Assembly (NCBI GenBank): GCA_050701795.1
Contig: JBOGDK010000048.1
Span: 1-18,021 of the forward strand
Direction: 5' to 3'
Origin: WHSM01 sp050701795
Lineage (GTDB): Bacteria; Actinomycetota; Actinomycetes; Mycobacteriales; Micromonosporaceae
Length of the DNA stretch: 18,021 nt
Positions 6,995 to 13,995 of the stretch are shown piece after piece. The notes beneath the pieces were generated by a model. That model ran no database searches. It was not told the origin of the DNA and worked only from the letters and a program-made list of their open reading frames with translations. Position 1 is the first letter of the stretch; the number at the start of each line of letters is the position of its first letter. Position numbers and translations under genes: made by a program.

Positions 6995-8986
6995 TCACGG
7001 GTAACGGTGGATGGTGAATACGTGCGCCGGCTCGTGGTGCGGGTCCAGGCGTACGGTGTTGTGCTCTCCCCAGTCGTACGTGGCGCCGGTGATCTCGTCC
7101 CGTACGTTGAACCGCTCATGCCAGTCGAAGCCCAGCTCCGGCATCGTCAGGTGGGTGTTCCCCCAGTGCACGTTGTGTGGGTCCAACGAGCAGATCACCA
7201 GAACGATGTTGTCGCCGTGCCGTTTCGACCAGCACAGCAACGCGTCGTTGTCGATCCGGTGGAACCGCAGGTTGCGCATCCAGTGCAGCGCCGGGTTGTC
7301 CCGCCGGATCTGGTTCAACCGGGTCAGGTACGGCGCCAGGCTCCGGCCCTCACGCTCGGCGGCCGCCCAGTCCCGGGGGCGGAGCTGGTACTTCTCGTTG
7401 TCCAGGTACTCCTCGCTGCCGGGTCGCGCCACGTGCTCGTACAGCTCGTACCCGGAGTAGACCCCCCAGCTCGGGGTGAGCAGGCTGGCCAGCGCCGCTC
7501 GGATCTTGAACATCGGGGGCCCGCCGTGCTGCAGCGTGGCGTGCAGGATGTCCGGGGTGTTCACCCAGAAGTTCGGCCGCATGTGGACAAGCGCGTCGAT
7601 CAGCTCACCGCAGTAGTCGGTCAGTTCCTGCTTGCTGGTACGCCACGTGAAGTACGTGTACGACTGGGTGAACCCGATCTTGCCGAGCCCGTGCATCATC
7701 GCGGGCCGGGTGAACGCCTCCGCCAGGAAGATCACGTCCGGGTGTTCGGGCTTCAGCTCGGCGATCAACCGGTGCCAGAAGGTCACCGGCTTGGTGTGCG
7801 GGTTGTCGACCCGGAACGCGCGTACCCCGAGACCGATCCAGTGCCGGACGATCCGCAGCACCTCGGCGTAGATGCCCTCGGGGTCGTTGTCGAAGTTGAC
7901 GGGATAGATGTCCTGGTACTTCTTCGGCGGGTTCTCGGCGTACCCGATCGAGCCGTCCGGCAGCGTGGTGAACCACTCCGGATGCGCGGTGACCCACGGG
8001 TGGTCCGGGGCGCACTGCAGCGCCAGATCCAGCGCCACCTCCAGTCCCAGCTCCCCGGCGCGGGCCACGAATGTCTTGAAGTCCGCCTCGGTGCCCAGTT
8101 GGGGGTGGATCGCGTCGTGGCCGCCTTCGTCGGAGCCGATCGCCCACGGGGAGCCGACGTCGTCCGGCTCGGCCACCAGGGCGTTGTTCTTCCCCTTGCG
8201 GTTGACCGCGCCGATCGGGTGGATCGGCGGCAGGTAGACCACGTCGAAGCCCATCGCGGCGACCGCCGGCAGCCGTTTCGCCGCGGTACGGAAAGTGCCG
8301 TGGGTCGCGGGGCCGACCGCGTCACCGTGCGGCACCACGGCGCCCTCGGAACGGGGGAAGAACTCGTACCAGGCGCCATAGAGGGCCCGGGTACGGTCCA
8401 CCAACACCGGGTACGCCGCCGACCGGGTCACCAGCTCGCGTACCGGGTGGTGCCACATCACGTCGGCCAGCCCGAGCGCGGGCGCGACCCGGTGCGGGAC
8501 GTCCTCCCGTTCGTTGCGCAACGCGCGTACCGCGGCGAGCAGCGCGGCCCGGTCCGATCGGGACGCCCGTTCGGCGGCGGCCGTCAGGCACCGGGCTCCC
8601 CTTTCCAGGTCGTTGCGCAGGTCATCGGCTCCCTGGCCCGCCGCGAGTTTCTTGTCGATGGCGTTCTTCCAGGTCAGGTACGGATCCGACCACGCCTCGA
8701 TGGTGAACGTCCACAACCCGGGGGCGTCCGGCACGATCTCGCCGTGCCACCGGTCAGTGCCTGGCTCGCCGGACGCCATCCGGTGCGGCGGACGCCCCGT
8801 GCCGTCCGGCTCTGTCCACACCACCGCGCAGCCGAGGGCGTCGTGGCCTTCCCGGTACACCGTCGCCGCGATCGGAAGGTGTTCACCGACCACCGCCTTA
8901 GCCGGATGGTGGCCGCAGTCGACCACGGGCCAGACCGCCTCGATCGGGATCCGTCCCGGTGTTTCGCCCGCCCGCTGCATCGTCAT
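6995..8986 (-). CDS. glgE: Alpha-1,4-glucan:maltose-1-phosphate maltosyltransferase GlgE (GH13_3)
   Basis: GlgE extends linear alpha-1,4-glucan by two glucose units using maltose-1-phosphate and releases phosphate. The 663-aa protein has an N-terminal Ig-like domain (PIEAVWPVVDCGHHPAKAVV, from residue 14), an inserted helical region (~115-165), and the catalytic barrel. Catalytic residues are Asp394 (VRAFRVDNPHTKP, nucleophile), Glu423 (VIFLAEAFTRP, acid) and Asp479 (WVNTPDILH). Asp394 and Glu423 fall at the numbers I recall for the Streptomyces coelicolor enzyme. The phosphate and donor loop region PIHPIGAVNRKGKNN is present (255-269). The ATG at 8986 has only a weak Shine-Dalgarno; a second ATG lies two codons in. 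It is the first gene of the glgE-treS-mak operon. Confidence 0.97.
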   Translation of the reverse strand: MTMQRAGETPGRIPIEAVWPVVDCGHHPAKAVVGEHLPIAATVYREGHDALGCAVVWTEPDGTGRPPHRMASGEPGTDRWHGEIVPDAPGLWTFTIEAWSDPYLTWKNAIDKKLAAGQGADDLRNDLERGARCLTAAAERASRSDRAALLAAVRALRNEREDVPHRVAPALGLADVMWHHPVRELVTRSAAYPVLVDRTRALYGAWYEFFPRSEGAVVPHGDAVGPATHGTFRTAAKRLPAVAAMGFDVVYLPPIHPIGAVNRKGKNNALVAEPDDVGSPWAIGSDEGGHDAIHPQLGTEADFKTFVARAGELGLEVALDLALQCAPDHPWVTAHPEWFTTLPDGSIGYAENPPKKYQDIYPVNFDNDPEGIYAEVLRIVRHWIGLGVRAFRVDNPHTKPVTFWHRLIAELKPEHPDVIFLAEAFTRPAMMHGLGKIGFTQSYTYFTWRTSKQELTDYCGELIDALVHMRPNFWVNTPDILHATLQHGGPPMFKIRAALASLLTPSWGVYSGYELYEHVARPGSEEYLDNEKYQLRPRDWAAAEREGRSLAPYLTRLNQIRRDNPALHWMRNLRFHRIDNDALLCWSKRHGDNIVLVICSLDPHNVHWGNTHLTMPELGFDWHERFNVRDEITGATYDWGEHNTVRLDPHHEPAHVFTIHRYP

Positions 8987-9099
8987 CGCTGCCCACGTTA
9001 ATTGCGCGGTGGCGCCGGCGCAGGGCAGGTTGTCGATCTCACCTCAGGTGTCGAGCCGATCTCGAGTTGTTGACCGGCCTGGTGGCGCGTCTGGTCTCT
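8987..9099 (-). promoter_or_regulatory. Candidate promoter/operator region of the glgE-treS-mak operon
   Basis: The 113-base gap between the lipoprotein stop and glgE is the only room for a dedicated glgE promoter. On the minus strand a TAACGT hexamer (8995-9000) lies 8 bases before the ATG and could be a -10 giving a nearly leaderless mRNA; no good -35 is visible. A near palindrome CACCTCAGGTG (9040-9050) lies further upstream and could be a regulator site. The element identities are inferred from pattern only. Confidence 0.3.
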
Positions 9100-9107
9100 T
9101 CAGACGC
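9087..9107 (-). terminator. Hairpin over the lipoprotein stop codon
   Basis: GCGTCTG (9087-9093) and CAGACGC (9101-9107) are a perfect 7-bp inverted repeat with a 7-base loop. The second arm overlaps the lipoprotein stop codon (9100-9102), and glgE starts ~100 bases further on in the same direction. It may be a weak terminator or RNA-end stabiliser for the RTX operon. No T tract is present. Confidence 0.35.
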
Positions 9108-9798
9108 CCAACGGGTGGGGTCCGGAGCAGAACACGTACTGCTGGTTGGCGGTCGCCGTGTCGTGGCCGTAGCCGGGGTGTTCCGGGTCGGAGTCGTCCC
9201 GGGGGCGCACTTTGTCGGCCGGTGCGACGCCGATGCACAGCTCGACCGTACGGACCGACGACGGTGGCTTCAGGTCGCTGTACCCGAGGACGTCCTGGTA
9301 CGGGCGGCGCGGCCGTACCTCGCCGGTCAGCGTGACCCGCTCACCGGCACGCTCCCCGGGGGGCACGACGGTGCCGCGGATCGCCGACGGGGCGTACACG
9401 GTGACCCCTTCCGGCAGCCCGTACACCTGTTTGGTCAGGCGTACCGCCGTCCCGCCGCGCGGTATCACGTAGAACGCCTCCGGTACGGCGGGCGCCGGGT
9501 TCGGGCTGTCCACCGTCGGTACGCCGTTGAACACCACGATCGGCTCGGTGCCGTCGTTCACGACCTGGTAGCTGACCTCGATGGCTCCGTTGCGGCCGGT
9601 GAGCGTCGCGGTGAAGCTGACCCCATCGGGTGGCGCCGACGGTGCTGACAAGCTGGGCTCCCGGGCTGGCGTACTGGACGGATCGGTGGGTGGAGCGGGG
9701 GGCCCGGGGCCGGCAGGCTGGCTCGTGCCGCAGGCCGCCACGCAGGCCAGCACCAGGGCCGCCAGTACGGCCCGGCGCGACGTCGTCAGTACGACCAT
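9100..9798 (-). CDS. Predicted lipoprotein, third gene of the RTX operon
   Basis: A 232-aa exported protein of unknown function. The N-terminus is a lipoprotein signal: TSRRAVLAALVLAC, then the lipobox V20-A21-A22-C23; the paired arginines (R8-R9) would also suit Tat export. A Pro/Ser/Thr-rich linker (25-58) follows, then a probably beta-rich domain (59-225) with two cysteines (Cys188, Cys224) that could form a disulfide. No catalytic motif was recognised. Its ATG is 5 bases after the stop of the RTX metalloprotease gene, and no strong Shine-Dalgarno is seen, so it is probably translated by coupling. The close linkage suggests a job tied to that protein: surface retention, folding or self-protection. 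That role is inference. Confidence 0.82.
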   Translation of the reverse strand: MVVLTTSRRAVLAALVLACVAACGTSQPAGPGPPAPPTDPSSTPAREPSLSAPSAPPDGVSFTATLTGRNGAIEVSYQVVNDGTEPIVVFNGVPTVDSPNPAPAVPEAFYVIPRGGTAVRLTKQVYGLPEGVTVYAPSAIRGTVVPPGERAGERVTLTGEVRPRRPYQDVLGYSDLKPPSSVRTVELCIGVAPADKVRPRDDSDPEHPGYGHDTATANQQYVFCSGPHPLGV

Positions 9799-9803
9799 GC
9801 CGG

Positions 9804-12443
9804 TCAGTATCTCGGACGCGTCTTCCAGCCGAACTCCTCCAGCAGCCCGTTCTCGGTGAGCTCGTACGGGTGCTCTTCGAAGTCCTTCGGGTCGTCGAGG
9901 TCGCCGTCGCCGTCCCGGTCGATGGGCAGGCCCACCGCCTCCCGTTCGCCGTTGTTTACCCCGACGTTGTCGGGCCCCTGGTGCGTGCCGTCGACCCAGC
10001 TGTCGTTCGCGAAGTCGTAGGTGTGCGCAAGCTCGTGGTACAGCACCACCGCAGGGGGGCTGTGGTGGTCGCCGGTGGAGCCGCCGAGGTTGAACGCCGG
10101 GTTGTATTTGATCCCCCGGTCGTCGCCCGGTATCGCGTAGCCGTTCTCGTCCGTGGTTTCGGTGATGGTCAGGCTGCTGCCGCCGATCCCGGTGCTGAGC
10201 CAGCCGTCGCTGAAGTCGTCCTGCGCCCGCAGCATCTGTTGGCCGTTCGGTGACGAGCGGAGCATCTCGAGGTCGGCCTGCACCCGGGAGACGAACTCCG
10301 GAGAACCCTCGACCTTGATCGACGAGCCGAGGTCCGGGTCGTAATCGACGTTGATGACGTTCTCCACGTCGCTGGAGACGTGGTCTTCGTGGTCGCCGCC
10401 GTCCTGGACGTGTGCCTTGTCGTTGCCGGCGCCGCCGTACACGCTGTCCTTGCCGTGCCCGGCGTAGAAGGTGTCGTTGCCGTCCCCGCCGTCCATCAGG
10501 TCGTTGTCCCTGCCGCCGGAGAGGATGTCGTTGCCGGCGCCGCCGGTGAGGTTGTCCTCGCCCTCGGACCCTTCCAGGTAGTCGTTGCCCTTGCCGCCGT
10601 CGATCCGGTCCTTGCCTTCGCCGCCGTACGCCACGTCCGCGCCGGCACCGCCCCGGATGGTGTCCTCGCCCTTGCCGCCATCGACGTAGTCGTCGCCGTC
10701 GCCGCCGTACATGGCGTCGTTGCCGTCCTCGCCGTAGAGCCGGTCGTTGCCCCGCGAGCCGGAGAGTTGGTCGTCGCCCGCGCCACCCCGGATCTTGTCG
10801 TCGCCGTCGCCGCCTTCGATGACGTCATCGCCGTCGCCACCGTGCAACTGGTCGTTGCCGTCGCCACCGGTGATGACGTCGTTGCCGGCCCCGCCGTCGA
10901 CGTGGTCGTCTCCGGTCCCGCCGTGCAGTACGTCGTCGCCGTCACCGCCCTCGACGTGGTCGTTGCCGGCGCTCGGCACCACGGTGTCGGCGCCGTCCCC
11001 GCCGTAGATGGTGTCGTCACCGTCGCCGCCGTTGATGACATCGTCGCCCTCGCCGCCGGACTCGGCGTCGACGATCCCGAGGTTGAGACCATTGACGTTG
11101 TCGTTGCCGCCTCCGGTGTTGATGACGTCGTCGCCCTTGCCGCCCTCGACGTAGTCGTCGCCGGAGTTGGAGTTGATCACGTCGTGACCGTCGCCGCCGG
11201 TGGCCCTGTCATCGCCGGCTCCGGTGGTGACGCTGTCGTGGCCGGCACCGCCGTCGGCGGTGTCGTCGCCGGCTCCGGTGGTGACGTTGTCGTTGCCGGC
11301 GCCCCCGTCGGCGGTGTCGTTGCCGGCACCGGTGTCGATGTTGTCGTTGCCGGCACCGCCGGTCACGGTGTCGGCGCCGTCGCCGGTACGGATCCGGTCG
11401 GAGTCCCGGCCGCCCCGTACGGTGTCGTTGCCGGTGCCCGTGACGGCGACGTTGCTGCCGCTGCCGAGGTCGACGGTGTCGTTGCCGGCGCCGGAATAGA
11501 CCCGGTCGTTGCCGTCTCCGGTGCCGATCGTGTCGTGCCCGTTGCCGCCGAGCACGGTCTGGTCGCCGCCGCCGGTGTCCACGGTGTCGTTGCCGTCGCT
11601 GCCGAGGACGGTCAGGTTGACCGAGGTGCCCTTCGGTACGGAGATCGTGTCGTGTCCGGCGCCGGTCCGTACGGTGAGTGTGGTGCCGGGCGGCACCTCG
11701 TACTTCTGGCCGTTGACGGTGAGGATCCGGTTTCCGGTGGCGGGGTCGATGGTGACCCTCACGTCGTCGTTGCCGTTGCCGGTGTTCACGATGACCCCGT
11801 TGCCGTCCCGGATCACCTCGGGCCCGCCGTTCGGCCCGGGAGCGTCTCCCGGCAGGGTGAAGGTGGGGGTGCCGTTGGCGGCATTGGCCCAGGCGTTGCT
11901 CAGGTCGGTGAACTTGCCCTGCAGCCGGGTGAACGAGCTGACCGCTTCGGACAGGCTGGAGTCGAGGTCGGAACGCGCCGACTTCGCCTCAGCGATGGCG
12001 TTGTCGATCGACGTCACGTCCGCGTCGCTCGCCGGATAGAAGGTCACCTTGGTGCCATCGACGACGTACGGGCAGGAGACTCCGGACAGCGAGGCCGACA
12101 GGCCGGTCTGGATCGTCTCCAGGTTCGCGGCGATCCCGTCGAGCGTGGTCGCGGCCTTGTCGGCGTGGTTCGCGGTGTCTCCCAGATCACCCGTGATCTT
12201 GCCGCGGTGGGTCCGGTAGGAGTCGGCGGTGTCGCCACGCCAGTCGGTGATCTTCCCCGCGGCGTCGTTGACCCCGTCCGCGGCTCCGTCCAGTCCTTCT
12301 CCCAGCGACCGCCAGCTCTCCGCCGCGGTACGCAGCCGCGCGGCGTTGGCCTGAAGGTCCCAGATGTTCCACCGGGTGGCCGGGGGGAAGTCGGTGTCCG
12401 GGTCGGTGTCGGGGCCTGCGGTGGGCATGGACGGGCGCGCCAC
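9804..12443 (-). CDS. ESX-like N-terminus / RTX calcium-binding repeat / M91-type zinc metalloprotease protein
   Basis: An 879-aa multi-domain protein. Residues ~24-190 are predicted helical (RWNIWDLQANAARLRTAAES; a W-x-G-like turn at DWRGDTADSY, 67-76), like WXG100/ESX substrates, with no Sec signal. Residues ~215-280 are a beta linker. Residues ~283-680 are RTX calcium-binding nonapeptides of the GGxGxDxUx type in two blocks split at ~451-462. Residues ~700-879 form a C-terminal domain with the zinc motif HELAH (His803, Glu804, His807) in VVLYHELAHTYDF. This is followed by ERxAVGLP (Glu833 is the probable third ligand) and a DRDGDGDLDD calcium-type loop (842-851), all as in M91 (NleD-like) peptidases. 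The start is the GTG at 12443: GGGAGG at 12451-12456 is 7 bases upstream. The open frame continues to 12635, but that part is a shadow of the upstream gene. A type VII-exported, calcium-folded protease is inferred; the substrate is unknown. Confidence 0.9.
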   Translation of the reverse strand: MARPSMPTAGPDTDPDTDFPPATRWNIWDLQANAARLRTAAESWRSLGEGLDGAADGVNDAAGKITDWRGDTADSYRTHRGKITGDLGDTANHADKAATTLDGIAANLETIQTGLSASLSGVSCPYVVDGTKVTFYPASDADVTSIDNAIAEAKSARSDLDSSLSEAVSSFTRLQGKFTDLSNAWANAANGTPTFTLPGDAPGPNGGPEVIRDGNGVIVNTGNGNDDVRVTIDPATGNRILTVNGQKYEVPPGTTLTVRTGAGHDTISVPKGTSVNLTVLGSDGNDTVDTGGGDQTVLGGNGHDTIGTGDGNDRVYSGAGNDTVDLGSGSNVAVTGTGNDTVRGGRDSDRIRTGDGADTVTGGAGNDNIDTGAGNDTADGGAGNDNVTTGAGDDTADGGAGHDSVTTGAGDDRATGGDGHDVINSNSGDDYVEGGKGDDVINTGGGNDNVNGLNLGIVDAESGGEGDDVINGGDGDDTIYGGDGADTVVPSAGNDHVEGGDGDDVLHGGTGDDHVDGGAGNDVITGGDGNDQLHGGDGDDVIEGGDGDDKIRGGAGDDQLSGSRGNDRLYGEDGNDAMYGGDGDDYVDGGKGEDTIRGGAGADVAYGGEGKDRIDGGKGNDYLEGSEGEDNLTGGAGNDILSGGRDNDLMDGGDGNDTFYAGHGKDSVYGGAGNDKAHVQDGGDHEDHVSSDVENVINVDYDPDLGSSIKVEGSPEFVSRVQADLEMLRSSPNGQQMLRAQDDFSDGWLSTGIGGSSLTITETTDENGYAIPGDDRGIKYNPAFNLGGSTGDHHSPPAVVLYHELAHTYDFANDSWVDGTHQGPDNVGVNNGEREAVGLPIDRDGDGDLDDPKDFEEHPYELTENGLLEEFGWKTRPRY
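10398..11640 (-). repeat. RTX nonapeptide-coding tandem repeat region
   Basis: About 1.2 kb inside the metalloprotease gene codes for consecutive nine-residue Gly/Asp-rich units (GGxGxDxUx). On the plus strand this reads as recurring gtcgtcgccgtcgccgcc and gttgccggcgccgcc phrases. The gap at ~11060-11100 (residues NGLNLGIVDAESGG) splits the run into two blocks. The first block contains 54-bp (18-residue) higher-order units. Each nonapeptide pair is expected to bind a calcium ion and fold as a parallel beta-roll. Confidence 0.93.
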
Positions 12444-12459
12444 GGCTTGTCCTCCCTGT

Positions 12460-12771
12460 TCAGGTGATCGGCTTGAGCTGGTTGGCGTTGGCCTCGTCGG
12501 TGCCTTGCAACGCGAACGCGGTCTGGTAGAGGCCGTCGATGTCGTAGCTGAGTACGGTCGTGAACCGTGACGAGGTGGCCGTCCCACCGTCGATCGTGTC
12601 CTGGTACGTGTCGCTGACGCCGGAAGCGCCGTCACTGTTGCCGAAGTCGGAGGCGGACACCGTCATTCCGAGCTGGGCCGTGTCCAGCGAGTCGGTCAGT
12701 GAGGTGAGGTTGGTGAGGACCTTGCCCGCGAAGTGTGCGATCTCCTGCGGATCGCCTGCCGTGTCTCCCAT
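12460..12771 (-). CDS. WXG100-like small protein (type VII secretion partner candidate)
   Basis: A 103-aa protein without signal peptide or cysteine. The N-terminal half is a helix (PQEIAHFAGKVLTNLTSLTDSLDTAQ), a loop with SDFGNSDGASG takes the place of the W-x-G turn, and a second helical half follows (SDTYQDTID...SYDIDGLYQTAFALQGTDEANANQL). Length, two-helix layout and absence of a signal match small ESX/type VII targets found ahead of large effector genes in actinobacteria, but the exact W-x-G residues are missing. The stop lies 16 bases before the start of the RTX metalloprotease gene, so the two are co-transcribed and may form a heterodimer through the second protein's N-terminal domain. 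The start ATG lacks a Shine-Dalgarno; a TAAAGT hexamer 6 bases upstream suggests a leaderless mRNA. Confidence 0.8.
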   Translation of the reverse strand: MGDTAGDPQEIAHFAGKVLTNLTSLTDSLDTAQLGMTVSASDFGNSDGASGVSDTYQDTIDGGTATSSRFTTVLSYDIDGLYQTAFALQGTDEANANQLKPIT

Positions 12772-12777
12772 ACCGTG

Positions 12778-12783
12778 ACTTTA
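12778..12783 (-). promoter_or_regulatory. Candidate -10 element of the RTX operon
   Basis: TAAAGT on the minus strand ends 6 bases before the ATG of the WXG100-like gene, so transcription would begin at or next to the A of the ATG. No convincing -35 is seen at 16-18 bp. There is also no Shine-Dalgarno in front of this ATG, which fits leaderless initiation. Confidence 0.35.
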
Positions 12784-12838
12784 GCCACACTCAGCAAGTC
12801 CTAAGGGGACGGTCAGCTCACGTCCAGGTGCAACACCA

Positions 12839-12871
12839 CATGGTGGCCATGAGGACGTCACGGCCACCATG
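12839..12871 (-). terminator. Perfect 10-bp inverted repeat downstream of the GH16 gene
   Basis: CATGGTGGCC (12839-12848) and GGCCACCATG (12862-12871) form a perfect stem with a 13-base loop. It lies 57 bases after the GH16 stop in the direction of transcription and about 56 bases upstream of the RTX-operon -10 candidate. It best fits a transcription end for the GH16 gene that insulates the next operon. There is no T tract; a regulator-binding dyad is the alternative. Confidence 0.5.
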
Positions 12872-12927
12872 CGATGCACGTGGGTCAGCTCCCGCGGCGA
12901 GTGCCACCCGGAGGAACACCGTCGCGG

Positions 12928-13827
12928 CTAGACCTGGTAGACGCGGGACCAGTCGACGTCCAGGTACGCCTGCTGCATCCCGGAGCCGAAGAAGTTGTCG
13001 AGCTGGATGGTCTGGTGCATCGGGCCGGGGGCGCACTGGATGCAGTCGGAGTCGAACCGGAACCACTCCACGCCGTCGATGTAGCCGACCAGCCCGCCCT
13101 CGGTCCACTCGAAGCCGTAGTTGTGCCACTGGGTGAGGTCGGTCGGGCACTTCTCGGCGTGCTCCTGCCGCTTCGGTTCGTGGTTCGGATAGTGCAGGAA
13201 CGCCCCGGCGCAGTCGTCGCCGATGTTGACCTCGAGGAAGTCGTACTCGGCGCCCTCCGGCCACTGGTTGCTCTGCGGCCAGGTGATCAGCACCGGGTGG
13301 TACGGGTTGCCGGAGGCGCCGGGCTCGGCGGACATCCGGGCGCGTACCTCCCACCGGCCGTACTTGAGATCGACCTTGGAGGCGATGCCGGCGCTGTCTC
13401 CGTTGGCCTCACCGGTCTGCCGGAGGAACCCGTCGGCCACGTGGTTGGCGTCGGCGCAGCGGCGGCCGTTGCCGGCGTGGCCCGGCCAGCAGTTGTCGGT
13501 GCCACCGTCGCCGTAGACGCCCCACTTCTCGCGGTCCGGGCCGCCGGTGTAGTTGAACTCGTCGGAGCCGGGCAGCGGCGTACCCCAGTTGTGGCGGTCA
13601 GCCGCGGTGTCGTCACCCGGTTCGGTCGGGGACTCCGTCGGGGAGGCGGTGGGCGAGGTCGTGGGCGACGCCGTCGGCGAGGCGGTGGCCGACGCTGTTG
13701 CCGACGGGCTGGGGTCACCGCCCTGGTTGCTCTGCGCCCCGGCCATCTGGGGTCCCAGCAGGAAGCCACCGCCCGCCACCACCATCGTGGCGGCGGCGAC
13801 GGCGATTCCGCTCCGCACCTTCTTCAT
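12928..13827 (-). CDS. Secreted glycoside hydrolase family 16 protein
   Basis: A 299-aa exported glycosidase. The N-terminus is a Sec signal (MKKVRSGIAVAAATMVVAGG) with probable cleavage after AGA (residue ~31). A Pro/Ser/Thr linker of repeated SPT units (39-70) follows, then a GH16 jelly-roll domain (~75-299). The catalytic motif is GAEYDFLEV: E-x-D-x-x-E with Glu194 as nucleophile, Asp196 assisting and Glu199 as acid/base. Six cysteines in the mature domain could form disulfides. GH16 enzymes cut beta-1,3 or beta-1,4 glucans and galactans; the exact substrate cannot be read here. The ORF runs back to 13980, but the ATG at 13827 is chosen because AAAGGA (13835-13840) is 7 bases upstream and the signal peptide begins there. 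It follows the das-like operon, hinting at polysaccharide breakdown. Confidence 0.9.
   Translation of the reverse strand: MKKVRSGIAVAAATMVVAGGGFLLGPQMAGAQSNQGGDPSPSATASATASPTASPTTSPTASPTESPTEPGDDTAADRHNWGTPLPGSDEFNYTGGPDREKWGVYGDGGTDNCWPGHAGNGRRCADANHVADGFLRQTGEANGDSAGIASKVDLKYGRWEVRARMSAEPGASGNPYHPVLITWPQSNQWPEGAEYDFLEVNIGDDCAGAFLHYPNHEPKRQEHAEKCPTDLTQWHNYGFEWTEGGLVGYIDGVEWFRFDSDCIQCAPGPMHQTIQLDNFFGSGMQQAYLDVDWSRVYQV
13618..13713 (-). repeat. SPT-repeat linker coding region in the GH16 gene
   Basis: The segment codes for residues ~39-70 as near-tandem SPTA/SPTE/SPTT units between the signal peptide and the catalytic domain. It is a flexible, possibly O-mannosylated linker. On the plus strand it reads as repeated gtcggcgaggcggtgggcga-like phrases, which could vary in copy number between strains. 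Confidence 0.7.
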
Positions 13828-13995
13828 CCGGTCGTCCTTTCGCAGGATCGCTCGCACCTGGTCTGGTGTGGCGCCGCCGGTGCCTGTCTGGGTGTGCTGT
13901 CGCCGGCGGCGTCGTACCTGGTCGAGCTCATTTGTCCCACATGTCGGATTACCGACCGCTTGCCAGAGGCTGAACGTCACTGGAGATTCGCGCCA
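13828..13995 (-). promoter_or_regulatory. Intergenic region between the GH3 gene and the GH16 gene
   Basis: The 168-base gap is the longest in the window. It holds the GH16 Shine-Dalgarno (AAAGGA, 13835-13840), a hairpin at 13872-13911 listed separately, and a small dyad GTCGG-ATTA-CCGAC (13943-13956) 116 bases upstream of the GH16 start. ACCTGGTC occurs twice in direct orientation, at 13856 and 13916. No well-matched promoter hexamers, DasR-type or CebR-type site was found. The dyad may be an operator for GH16, but nothing identifies the regulator. Confidence 0.4.
13872..13911 (-). terminator. Hairpin downstream of the das-like operon
   Basis: CGCCGCCGG (13872-13880) and CCGGCGGCG (13903-13911) are a perfect 9-bp inverted repeat around a 22-base loop. 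It lies 85 bases after the GH3 stop and 45 bases before the GH16 start. It could end the das-like operon, or lie in the GH16 leader if that promoter is further upstream. Confidence 0.4.

Noticed and set aside
6833..9001. 722-residue plus-strand open frame opposite glgE and the start of treS
   Set aside because: It is antisense to genes with full catalytic motifs, is rich in Arg/Gly/Val/Gln/His as expected of the opposite strand of high-GC coding DNA, and shows no recognisable domain.
10380..12467. 695-residue plus-strand open frame opposite the RTX region, made of Val/Ala-rich repeats
   Set aside because: Its VVAVAAVDGVV-like repeats are the mirror of the RTX codons. The minus-strand frame has the RTX consensus, a ribosome site and the HELAH motif, so this one is an artefact.
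12444..12635. Upstream extension of the metalloprotease frame (64 extra residues)
   Set aside because: This stretch codes for the C-terminal half of the 103-aa WXG100-like protein in another frame. Its translation is Arg/Thr/Ser-rich, and a strong ribosome site marks the GTG at 12443.
13853..13870. Possible DasR (dre) half-site TGGTCT in the GH3-GH16 gap, and another at 9092-9097
   Set aside because: The DasR site needs TGGTCTAGACCA or a close match. Only the left half fits at either place, so it was not called. A dre site would be expected upstream of dasA, outside the window.
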